Assembly: GCA_950295325.1 (NCBI GenBank)
Contig: OX485804.1
Location: 43,958,001-44,022,000, forward strand
Length of the DNA: 64,000 nucleotides
Source of the DNA: Polytrichum commune
Lineage: Eukaryota; Streptophyta; Polytrichopsida; Polytrichales; Polytrichaceae
Reading direction: 5' to 3'
In this document: in pieces, positions 12,491 to 22,399 of the stretch
Numbering within the stretch: the stretch's first letter is position 1
How the letters are laid out: every line of letters begins with the position of its first letter
The notes under the pieces: generated by a model
What the model was told of the DNA's origin: nothing
What the model saw: the letters and a program-made list of their open reading frames with translations, nothing else
Databases searched by the model: none
Made by a program: the position numbers and the translations under genes

Positions 12491-12860
12491 TTCACACATG
12501 AGCCAAGGGCCGTGACCATGTAATTGTGAGGGCCCTTGTTTCTCATCCAAAGGCCATACCATGAGCTGCCATGAACTTGGAGTCGTTTGATCAACATGTA
12601 TGTCAGAATTTGCACTAGGCCTACCACTTGGAGGTGGGTTTGACGCAAATTTCAGCAAACCTTGAAATAATATTTGTAGTTTGCCATGTAGGAATCCATA
12701 TAGACTTTTCATCCATGATAATTTGTTTGCACCCTTTGACCTTCACCTTCTAGTGTGAAGTGAGCGTGAATGATCTTCGCCTATTTGACGAATGAGAAAT
12801 CTTAAGGGATGCTTGCAGAGAAGCTCTTAGGCCATGGCTCTTGAGAATCCTCATCTTCAC
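12491..12860 (-). mobile_element. decayed family D MITE (copy D6)
   Basis: It begins with the family D end 'gggccacttcacacatgag' and keeps 'gccaagggccgtgaccatg' and the 'aggcctacc.cttggaggt' interior block. The sequence then drifts, and the right end cannot be placed exactly. It has the same orientation as D2 and D4 but is clearly older. Confidence 0.55.
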
Positions 12861-12864
12861 ATTA

Positions 12865-13172
12865 GCTGGTTCACACGGGATCCCAAGTCTTGAGTCCCAA
12901 GTATGACATGGATGCATATGTGGCAACACGTTTTGGAGGTTAGACTTGGGACTTGTGTTGAGAGTTGGGTCGAGCAAAAAGCAAGATCCAACTCTCAACA
13001 CAAGTCTTGTGAATATTTTGCATAAAATAATCAAGGTCCGACTTTAATGATAAAAAACATATTTCAATGGTTTCTTGAGGCTCAAAAGTTGGGACTTTGC
13101 CTCCATGTTGGGACTTGCTAACATGAGTGGGACTTGGGTCTCAGGTCCCCATGTGAACGGACCTTGAGAGTG
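12865..13172. mobile_element. foldback/MITE-like element with an internal hairpin
   Basis: The left end ('ggttcacacgggatcccaag' and on) and the reverse complement of the right end ('ggtccgttcacatggggacc' and on) are imperfect inverted repeats of about 40 bp enclosing ~300 bp. The immediate flanks read 'tta' on the left and 'ttg' on the right, suggesting a degenerate 3-bp Harbinger-type target duplication. A separate 20-bp hairpin lies inside (12950-13006). It contains no gene. Confidence 0.5.
12950..13006. repeat. perfect short hairpin (20-bp stem)
   Basis: The left arm 12950-12969 (gacttgtgttgagagttggg) pairs with 12987-13006 in 19 Watson-Crick pairs plus one G-T, leaving a 17-nt loop. The stem is far better conserved than the surrounding element ends. 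Confidence 0.85.
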
Positions 13173-13830
13173 TTACGGGCCCCCGTTCTAGGTTTACATG
13201 AGGGTAGGTTTGGACCTCAACCCACAACACCTCCAGTGGATGAAAAATCTACATGAAATCCCACATGGCAAGTATGGATATTGTTGACTGGGATTGTAAA
13301 GAATCTTTTCAATACAACTTTTGGAGGCATGCATGAGGGAATTCATGGCGGGCCCTAGGGGACAACCCATAAAAACTTTTCAAAAATGCATAGTCTAATA
13401 CTATTCATGTTGAATTCATAATGTGACTATTGCAACTAATGTAGAAATATGCTTTATGTGTAACCACCCCAAAACATGTTTTTAATTGTATAGTGATTTT
13501 CTACTATGCAATAAACAAAAGCTACTCTTCCTATTTCACACTTCATAAATAAATACCGAACGCTCAAAACTCAATGAGGTAACATACACAAACATCAACA
13601 CAAACACTAAAGCTACGAGAAGTTTCTCTCTTCTCTCTTCCACGATGCATTCTCAAATCTAATCAAACTATCATGAAGTCTTTTTTACAATCTCAATTGA
13701 GTTTACACGAAGAACATATGACCTCCCAAAAGACTTTGGAATTGTAATCCATGAACTTCTCTACGATCTCATCCAAAAAGCAGGGTACCATGGTCATATT
13801 AAAACCACGGCCTAATGCACGTGGTGTTAA
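13173..13830. other. intergenic DNA
   Basis: No gene or confident repeat is seen. The stretch is AT-rich and stop-rich in all frames. Confidence 0.5.
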
Positions 13831-14326
13831 GGGGCGGTTTACACTATGGACCATGAAGTCGTCCCACGGCCGTCTAAGCGATGTGATTGGACGTTGAAGT
13901 CGTCCCGGGACGACTTGGGTTTACACCAAGGAAAAAATGGCAGAGTGACCACGGAGGTTGAGGTCCACAAATTTGTTTTTTTAAGCCTACTCTATCCACT
14001 GCCATGGTCCAACGGGTTTTCCGTTGGGACAAGCAAAAGAGGTGGTCTAGGAAAAATAGCAAGGGCCCATGTCAAAAAAATGCCGTTTTAATGATTTTTT
14101 TGGATTTTTTTAATGATTTTTTTTCTAACTTAGTTAATGACTCCACTTTTTGGTGCATGGTCATTCTTCATGGTCCACATTCGGTTTACACCTAGTGAAG
14201 GGCCCACGAACCATGAAAACTAATATTTTAGTAACTCGGACCATGGAAGTCGTCCCATGAAGTCGTCCCACGCAAAATAGGCCTCTTACGTGGGACGACT
14301 TCATGGTCCATAGTGTAAACCGCCCC
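13831..14326 (-). mobile_element. PIF/Harbinger MITE (same ends as the 2.77-kb element)
   Basis: The 496-bp element has near-perfect terminal inverted repeats (GGGGCGGTTTACACTATGG at the left, its complement at the right, extending into the 'accatgaagtcgtccca' block). It is flanked by a TAA direct duplication at 13828-13830 and 14327-14329. A 3-bp TTA/TAA target duplication is diagnostic of PIF/Harbinger transposition. Its subterminal regions match both ends of the element at 48287-51056 in inverted orientation. It carries no transposase, so it is non-autonomous. Short ORFs inside it are not genes. Confidence 0.9.
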
Positions 14327-14329
14327 TAA

Positions 14330-14800
14330 ACATACCCTTAGAATGCAACGGTTTCACGGGCATTCAGTCTCGTGTGTGAAGTAGCCGTTACCATTAAAAG
14401 AAGAAGAAGATGTGAATACGAGTGGCCAAATAGGGCGCTAACTCAAATCTACAACGTAGATGGAGTTTGTGCTATGCTTCCACACAAAGACTTTCTTGTC
14501 TTCACGTCCACTAAAATTAGGGACAAATCGCATTTCCAATCTTCAATGGCCGGCCCGGCTGGAGTGTCTAACATAATAACGTTGTTTAACATAAAGGTCA
14601 TCCTTGGATTAGGGTTCTCTTTCCATCTGCCAGCCTGTCACAATGTCATTGGCTGCGACCTGGCGGTATTTGCCAGCTCATATGTTGACAAGGTGGCAGT
14701 GGGTTATAAGTAGTTTGTGCAAGTTCTTTACTATAAGCAACCATATCATCTGTATCTTATCATAAGATTCGCTTAGGTCACTAAGCACTTATCAAATAGT
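14330..14800. other. intergenic DNA with a family D end fragment
   Basis: The 14363-14390 stretch ('cagtctcgtgtgtgaagtag') is the terminal fragment of a family D element. A 113-codon open frame follows (14372-14713, first real ATG near 14474), but it begins within the repeat end and shows no recognisable domain. Confidence 0.45.
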
Positions 14801-14803
14801 TAT

Positions 14804-15294
14804 AAGGGCCACTTCACACACAAGACTAAGGGTCCATGACCATTGCACTTCAAGCACTCTCATTGGTGGAAAAGACGGAGCCGGTCCAAGTTCGCTTCAC
14901 ACTACGGTTGAGGGACCAACGGAGTACGTGAATGCACGATGGATGTAAAAGTCTATGTGGATTCCTACGTGGCATCAAATGGATCATGTTTCATGGTCAC
15001 TTGGATTATTTTTCAAAACCATCTCTTGGAGGTAGGCCTAACACAACACCGGGAGACCATGGCACTCCGAACGCTCACAACCGTTGATTTATTTTGTTTT
15101 CTCATGTGTGAGGACCCGCATGAATGGATATTCATTGAAATAGCATTTGGTTGAGGGCCCGGTCACATAGGACTTCACACTACACTTGAGAGTCCGTGAC
15201 CACACTACATGATTTTGGAGGTGCGTCGGGACGGACTTTGGACACTTTCTTTTGGGCTCTCACAGTTTCATGGTCACGGCTCTTGGCTTGTGGC
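14804..15294 (+). mobile_element. family D MITE, copy D1 (right end truncated)
   Basis: It starts 'gggccacttcacacacaaga' and carries the family interior (the 'ggagccggtccaagttcgct', 'aggcctaacacaacac' and 'gggcccggtcacata' blocks). It ends at 'ggctcttggcttgtgg' without the final 'gaagtggccc', and a family B element follows at once. It is non-coding, and its orientation defines + for the family. Confidence 0.8.
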
Positions 15295-15299
15295 TACAA

Positions 15300-15506
15300 T
15301 AAATAAGACATTTATCTGGAATTACGCAATGCTATATCTATTTGTTGTATATCTCATATTTTACCAACGAAGGTGGAATTTGTAGTTTGGAGAGTATAGA
15401 ACATCAACATGTATACTTGGTAAAAAAATTGACATCAACAGTAAGATTATACAACACCGTGTAAATCCCAATAGTAAAGTGACACGAAATACCATATTAA
15501 GTGTAG
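15300..15506 (+). mobile_element. MITE family B, copy B2 (left end missing)
   Basis: It follows the full element at 24576-24799 ('ggaattacgcaatgctatat', 'atatctca.tttt.taccaa', 'tatagaacatcaacatg', a terminal 'aaataccatattaagtgtag'). The left palindromic end has been replaced by the D1 element junction. Confidence 0.65.
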
Positions 15507-15509
15507 TTA

Positions 15510-15620
15510 CATACGCATTGGTTGGGTTTGAGATATAACCGGTTCAAAGTTCAAGACTTCAAGAACATTATCGACCGGTTTCGGAGGAATCTACAGAATA
15601 TTCCCGACTCAACTAAATGT
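15510..15620 (+). repeat. single-copy relative of the minisatellite unit and its flank
   Basis: The stretch 'cattggttgggtttgagata' followed by 'taaccggttcaaa' matches one minisatellite unit. The following 'ggaatctacagaatattccc' matches the minisatellite 3' flank ('tttacagaatattccc', near 7872-7890). Only one unit is present here. Confidence 0.6.
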
Positions 15621-17090
15621 CTTCCTTCATTGTTGGACTTGGAAACACTTGGAATTTTGACCAATTATGCCCAAAAACCTCCCCGGACACCGGGCGGACT
15701 ACATTATAGGCTTCGCTTTGCATTGCAATGCACATCACATGGGTTGACTAACTCTCCCCCCCCTTGACAGGCCCCATAATTGTACCCGGAATGAGCCTTT
15801 GCAAATACCCTATTTAGTTGACTAATTCTCTCCCTCATACACCGAAGGCCTTGTGTATAATTATTAAGCCTTCACACATCACACCTCACTACACTAAATA
15901 TGGTCGTTAGTGTGACTACCACTAATTTCTCAAACATTTCTTGATTATGTATAATACTTGGGTTTTTAGTTATGATGGTAATTGTGATATTGGACCACGT
16001 TTACTAAGTATCATTTATCGTGATAGATAAGTAAGTAGACACACTAACATGGTTTCAACATTGGGAATTGACTTTATCTTAGGAACTTGAAACCGCAAGT
16101 CAATGCACAAAGTTGCTTTCTCCGGAAGGTCAACTAGTGACCCTATTTGGGGTACACTACATAGTCCTACTAGTGTGGTTGATAATATGCAAAGTCAACC
16201 AATTTGGACACATTCATTCCGATTTTGGTGATTTCATCATGGTTTTGTGTTTACGGGGATGGTCTTGGCCATCTCATCCATGGAAAACATCAAAAAATCA
16301 TTGAACGTTCTAGTTTTTACTCTTTAGAATCTGAAATTGGCGATATGTCGATTATTCTAGAATGACGTAGATGCGGTTTATCATGTGGAACTTACAAGTT
16401 GCTATAACTCACCCTACCCTTGACTTCAACATGCGAGTGTCCGAAAAATATTGATTTTGGGAAATGGGTAGGTTCAACATCTCGTTTGAAAGATTTAGGA
16501 CTTTGGCACTCAAAGTTGCAATTTGTTCGACTCCTACCATCCCTCGAGGTTCTTGTCCAATTCAACTTTTTTTTGTATACTATTGGTCAAGATACACATT
16601 GCAAGGATGAACAATATTCACTTGATTTGAGTTAAGTAATTTTAAAGTGGGATTTAATTAAAGAAGTATGTAGAGAATTATATACCATTTTAAAAATATT
16701 TCATAATCACTTAAAAAATTAAATGTTTCATACAATCCAGCTTGATTCTTCTTTTTTCCCAATTTGAAACTCCTTATGAATTCAATGCTTTTAAACAAAT
16801 GAAAATTTAACTCACTTCTCGCATTATGTTTTAGTAGATCTCCTTTGTTTCAATTGTATGTGTGGTCACCTATGTTTGGCCTAGGTCAGTGGGACCGAGA
16901 TTGAACACCTTTATATTATGCAAGATTATTATGGACAAATTAATTTTCTTCATCCACACAAACTTGCTTACCTAACAATCTTGGACATAATCTCCATGAA
17001 TCGTCATCTCATCTTTGGGGGTGACAATTACTAGTTTGGAGCTCATTCTAAGTTTATTCATCTCCTTAACTACCTAAGCTTGGTATTGTA
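15621..17090. other. intergenic DNA
   Basis: No gene was recognised. Positions 15895-16030 contain short CACTAAAT/TTAGTGTG fragments, probably scraps of the A/B/C MITE families. Confidence 0.4.
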
Positions 17091-17095
17091 TAAAC

Positions 17096-19830
17096 TCATG
17101 GCATTTCGATTCCTAAGTCAGCCATGAGAGGGTGGGCATACATGCCTCTATCTTTTGTTTGAGGTATGGTTATGACTTTGGCAAATACATGTCCTTTTTT
17201 AATAGTCAACTTTTTGCTAAAGGGGTTTGCAATTAGGGGTTTTAATTCCACCGTGTAGCTTCTATCATACATACCATGAATTGTTAGGCAATGGTGATTG
17301 TTGGTGGGTTTGCACCATGGCTCAATTTCTACATAGTGCCCATCTAGACATGCCATGGCAATGTCTCCCCACCATTATAATATTAATGCATGGTCTCTTG
17401 ATATCATTTAGCATACAATTTGTGACCCACAGTTTCACTTATCGACCTGTGGCCTCTCTCTTGATCATACAATTAACCAGTTTTAAACATGTGAACATGA
17501 ATTGACACTTAGCACGAATGGTTTTTCAAGTTTTCTCGTGTTTTCCAATGCAATCATGTAGGTTTGTTATTTTGAAGTTTTTTTTTCTCTTTGAGATCTA
17601 CTTTCTTAACCACAAGCTTGGCTTTCAACTCCAAAATCATGTCTAGCACATATGGACAAAGGTCACAATACATTGGGGTATGACCAAAGACATCACGTAT
17701 ACTACAAGGGTATTTCAAGGAGTGAGGTTTCTTCTCTTGTTTCTATGGTGCATGTGCTATCGGACTTGGGTCACCACCCTAGGGACTAGGTGATCTTGTA
17801 TTTCTAGGTCCATCGTTCTTCCTTTTGCTTCACCGACCTCCTCCAAGAGCATTATGGATGCATTCTTAGTCATTTTGTTCGCCAACATAGGCTTTGGTGC
17901 GAACCTCTACCACCACTTTAATGTTAAGGCAATGCATTATCATACATGTGATCATGTGCATTGGATTCCTGTTTAAGCTTTGAAGTAAGTGAATTGATGA
18001 AATGCGCACACGTTGTCCTCTTCATCACAACTCATGAATCCATAGTTGAAAATCTGGCATGCTTGATGAATTTCATATAACGCAAGTCCATGTTGTCCCC
18101 CATGTTGTATTTTTGGTTGTGCAAATACTCCTTAGAAGTTTTCCTGGGTCTTATGGCGCCAATACCTTAAGCGTTGCACTCTTCACATCTTCCCAATTTG
18201 CCTCATCCATTAGCTAAGCTTCTAGCACATCCCACGCCTCACCATTCAACATATTGCGTATCCGGTTGATCTTATACACTTCCCCTATGTTATAAGCCTA
18301 AGACATGCCTTCACATACCTTTAGATACTAGACAAAACTTTTCTTAGTACGAATCTCAAAATGTTGAAAGGAAGAACTTGGTTGTCCTCAGGAATGCACA
18401 CTTGTGTGGTGTTAGTTCCCATGGTGCTTTGCCTTGGGTGTGTTCTTCTTGCTTGATTTTCCCCCGCAGTTGCTGTATTTTCTTGATCTTATTTGTCTTT
18501 TTTCACCATCATTTATATTGGGATGACTATTTGGAGCCTTTCGTTATGAACAATGAGGTTCACCAATTGTAGTTTGTCTTTTAACCTTTCTAATACCTTA
18601 GCTTTAACCATAGATATGTACATGCTTTTGGTGTTACCCTTGAATTGATATTTGTTCAATTTGTTTCCATTTGTAGCACTCACCATGGCATCATAACTAA
18701 GGGAATTATGTAGAATTGGATCCTTACATGTTTTCATCGTCTGTGACTTGTCTATCTTCAAATAGGAATACTTTATTTCAACAAACTTTGTAGCTTTAGA
18801 TCCAATCTTTTGAAATTCATTCAATTGAATAGGGCAACTCGTTTTTCAATCCACAAGTGGTTTGCATTTTCACAAAGGCCTAGCTTGAGCTCAAGATCTC
18901 GCACCTCCAGCGCTACCAAGACTTCACCTACGCTAAATTTTGAGGCTGACTCAAAACTGTTCAATCACCTTTTTTGCTCAAGCAAGGGAGGGATAATGCC
19001 TTGGACGATTCACACGTCACTTCTAAACACCCGAAAATTTGCCAGTGCGACCATGTATTATATTCCCTTTAGTGTGCTCCTTTGCTGATCCTCCCCTACA
19101 CATGACTCCGGATCTTGTCCAAAAGAAATGCCACAAATGAACTCGACAATTCCACAACTTGTGCCCTTCACAACGGCTTCCCAAGGTGTCTACACAATGG
19201 TGTGTCTACCAATTTTAAGTGCGCGTTTGTGTCCGTGTGCTATTCCGTGCAAATGAGCTCTTTTAACGACCTCCAATTCCTTCTCACGAGTTGTTCAAGT
19301 GTGGACGCACTTCTCCTTACTTCCTATGCCACTCCTTGCAAATATATCATGAGTGTGCACCTCAATCCTTTCGTCCCAATCATGTGTCACTAATGAAATC
19401 AACGTCCCATCCATTCTTTGTTTCTATTCATGAGTTGAGTGCTCGAAGTGCATATCGCCTTCGCATGTTGCTCATGACATCCGCCATCACTTCATCAATT
19501 CTCTTACGGCCTTCATGATGTCATTCAATTCTGGAAGGTTAAGATATCGAGTGAAAACCCTTGCATCTCCAACAAGAGATGGGTTGGCTAAGTTATAGCC
19601 TCCCCCACTAAGCACATGACACTTATCACATGTCACCACGCCTCATGCATCTCAACTTTGTGGATCCTCTCGTCAATCCATTCGCTAGGGTTAAGTGGAC
19701 ATCTGGTTCACCCTAAGATGAATGTGACAAGCCCCTCTGCCAACAAAACAATCTCATTCATCCAGATGCACTCATTGTTCATGGACAAAGATCCTTACTC
19801 CCAACCACTTATTGTGAACTAGTCAAGGGC
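17096..19830 (-). pseudogene. decayed coding-like tract, possibly retroelement gag/pol
   Basis: The minus strand holds a series of open stretches with coding-like composition, broken by stops and frameshifts. They lie at 19616-19822 (complement), 18513-18824 (103 codons), about 18060-18400 and 17096-17356 (86 codons). The part near 18000-18400 reads, with breaks, like a hydrophilic gag-type polypeptide (for example a 'MLNGEAWDVLEA' segment and a downstream 'HFINSLTSKLKQES' segment). The identification is weak. No reverse transcriptase, integrase, Cys-His zinc knuckle or LTR was found. It could equally be a dead host gene or another element. The function is unknown. Confidence 0.3.
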
Positions 19831-20460
19831 TTTTAGTTATCACTCTTGGCTCCTGATAAACCGATTGATACAATTGGCTCCAACGGCCATTGGTCCAAGC
19901 CAAAAATTAGCAAGTCTAATATCTAACGCTACATTCAATAGGAAGAAATTGTTATGTGGGGCCAACTATGATTCTCAAACCTCACCCTGCGATTTTGCAC
20001 TTTCAAACTGAACACGAGCGAACACCATCGTCTCAAACCAAATGTGAGTGAAGAGAACTCACCTACCAAGCAATGTCACGTAAGACCACAACACCCTTAT
20101 ATTGTTTTCTTAACCAGACACCTTCACACAAGTGATCCACACGACAAAACACGTAGTTGAAAATAGACACCATGAAGACACGTGTTACGACAATATCGGA
20201 CAACACATGCTAAAGACTAGACTCCACTATCCAAGTTTAGTTGAAAGGGCATATGATTGCTAAACAACAAAAGAGACGCTCCACTTGACGTCTTCGTAAT
20301 TTCTGCATATCAACTCCGAAATGGAAACTTGAAATGACGAGCTTCATCGTTAGCAAATTGTCAACACCTGACACAAAATAAATAAAAAGGGGGGCGTTCA
20401 CATATGTGTTGGAGTGACAGAGTACTTATGAAGTTGAATGAAAGATTAGGGGAAGGCCTA
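19831..20460. other. intergenic DNA
   Basis: Nothing recognisable was seen in this AT-rich stretch. Confidence 0.45.
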
Positions 20461-20464
20461 GACT

Positions 20465-21050
20465 ACACATAACATGGCAGGGCAGGGGCCTGGTGGTAAG
20501 CTTCGGTGGGTGGACTATACACTTTTCAGATTCAATAATTGAAAGGGTGGGGCTACCCCAATGCGTGGCGTTTGATGTCAACAGTGGGGTTTCGTGATAG
20601 GATCTTCTCCCTCTTTGTCCTTCCTCCTTGGGTTCATATGCCTTTGCTTGCTTGCTTGGCTTCAGTCAGAGAGAGCCTAGAGAGAGAGAGAGAAAGAGAA
20701 AGAAAGAGGCAGCAGCAGCTGCCCAGGTGCACCTTTGTTTATTGTTGGAATAGAAAACTAGAGTTGTTGGTAAAGTAGAGGAGATGGAACAGTGGGTTTA
20801 GCATACCGTTCTTCAGCTCCGGGGGGAGTAGATCCTTACTTCCATACCTTTGTCCTGTGGGCATCGGATTGGGGGTGGATCGAACAGACACTTAATTCAC
20901 GTCGGTCTCCTCCGGAGACCAAAGTTTTTCTCTCTCTCTTCAGCTCCATGATAGTGTTATGTGGGACTGACAATAGTTCACGGAATGTTCATGAATGTTT
21001 TGTGTGTTCAGAATATTGTTATGGACCTGAATGATGTTATGAGCCCCAAC
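20465..21050 (+). other. GC-richer, leader-like island without a long ORF
   Basis: Unlike the surrounding repeats, this segment is GC-richer. It carries a GA-rich run at about 20670-20707, a CAG cluster ('ggcagcagcagctgcccagg'), and CT-rich runs near 20928-20945. The same style marks the leaders of the GAUT and CFIm68 genes. The open frames (20539-20778, 20792-21034) have no recognisable domain. It may be a leader or promoter fragment, a non-coding transcript or a gene relic. No function is assigned. Confidence 0.3.
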
Positions 21051-21396
21051 CTTGGGGTTATGAGGATTCGTTAACACGAAGTCACCCCGAGCTTTTTAGT
21101 CTTGCGTAGGCCAATATGAGATTCATGATAATGGGTCCCGAGCGCGTATCTTATTTTAGATCTAAAGTTTCTTTCAAAGTTGGATAGGTGGAAAGAGGAG
21201 GTTTCAAAAGTTTCACCCAACTTTCAAGATACATTGTAATGTATGCAAGCTCTCAAAACTAAGTCGGTGACTCACTACATCAATTTTTGCACACAATGCC
21301 AGGGACATGAAAACAAGAACATACAAACTTTCACTTATGTAAGTTCATAGTCATGGTCTAGTACATCGATTCCCAAGTCTTGTGTCTATAACAAAA

Positions 21397-22398
21397 CTAT
21401 AAATGGTGAAATGATGATTTGAAGAGAGCTATGTATATTGATTGAGTTTTGTAACCTACGTTTGCCCATAGATCAATAATTTGTCTACCCTCTTTTAGAA
21501 GCTGAAACAACTTGGATACGATTGGCCATGCTATGATAGAACTTTTGACATTACTTAGGAGTGATGAAATGGAAACGAGCTTGCACACACTCCCTAAATT
21601 GAAGCATTTCTTTGTCTAGTGTTGGATAATCGTTTAATTTCCGTTTCACAAGTGTCCACACATGCTCCATTGGATTTAGGTCAAGTGATTGAGGAGGCCA
21701 AGTAAGTACATCAAAATTTTGCATTGACAACCACTGCTTCACTAATTTTGCAATATGTTCAAGATCGTTATCATGTTGAAATACGAGACAAGAAGGGTTG
21801 AAACGGTATCATTCAATTGTCTTCATGACCCCATCTTCAAGAATAATAAGGTATATAGCTTGTGTCATCTTCCCCTCTATCTTGCACGTGTAACCCATGC
21901 CACTGGAAGTAACACAACCCCACACAAAATTGCACCACCTCCATGTTTAATTTATGACTCACATGATAAGCTTGTAATTGAGATTCTCCATCCCTCACCC
22001 AACACCGAGAGTGACATCAACTTGAAATTGATTGATCTAAGTCTTGTCACTAAAAATCACCCTGCACCAATCATGGATTGTCCAGTCTTGATGTTGTCAA
22101 GCAAATTCCAACATGCAACGCACATTCTTGACCGTGAGCAACAACTTCTTTTGCTTCTTTAATGACCCAAGTCCTACTTGATGAAGTGTATGCCTCACTA
22201 AGTTACCACGTTCAAGTGCTCACACAAAGCATTCCTCATGTCTACAACATTACTTAGTCCACCAATTGTGATGGCTCTTACACATGCTTGTTGTTGAGCA
22301 AGGTTGATGTTTCTTGAGTGCCTTCCTCTTGAAGGCTCCACATCAGGAACATACTCTCTACGAATCCTAGAGCATGTAAATTGACATATACCCAACAA
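21397..22398 (-). pseudogene. decayed Tc1-like (Tc1/mariner, DD34E) transposase
   Basis: Read on the minus strand, the order of motifs is that of a Tc1 transposase, an enzyme that excises and reinserts its own element at TA sites. First comes a helix-turn-helix region (22198-22398: 'GRHSRNINLAQQQ' and 'GGLSNVVDMRNAL'). Then come 'VIFSDKT' with catalytic Asp 1 (about 22041-22043), a broken 'GGGAILCGV' strand, 'FQHDNDLEH' with Asp 2 (about 21767), and 'WPPQSLDLNPMEHVW' with the catalytic Glu (about 21665). Thirty-four residues separate Asp 2 from the Glu, which is DD34E. At least two in-frame stops and one or more frameshifts break the reading frame, so it is dead. Terminal inverted repeats were not located. 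The last open stretch (21551-21742) is the best preserved. Confidence 0.8.
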
Positions 22399-22399
22399 T

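Noticed and set aside
14372-14713. 113-codon open frame
   Set aside because: It begins inside a family D end fragment without an ATG until about 14474, and has no recognisable motif.
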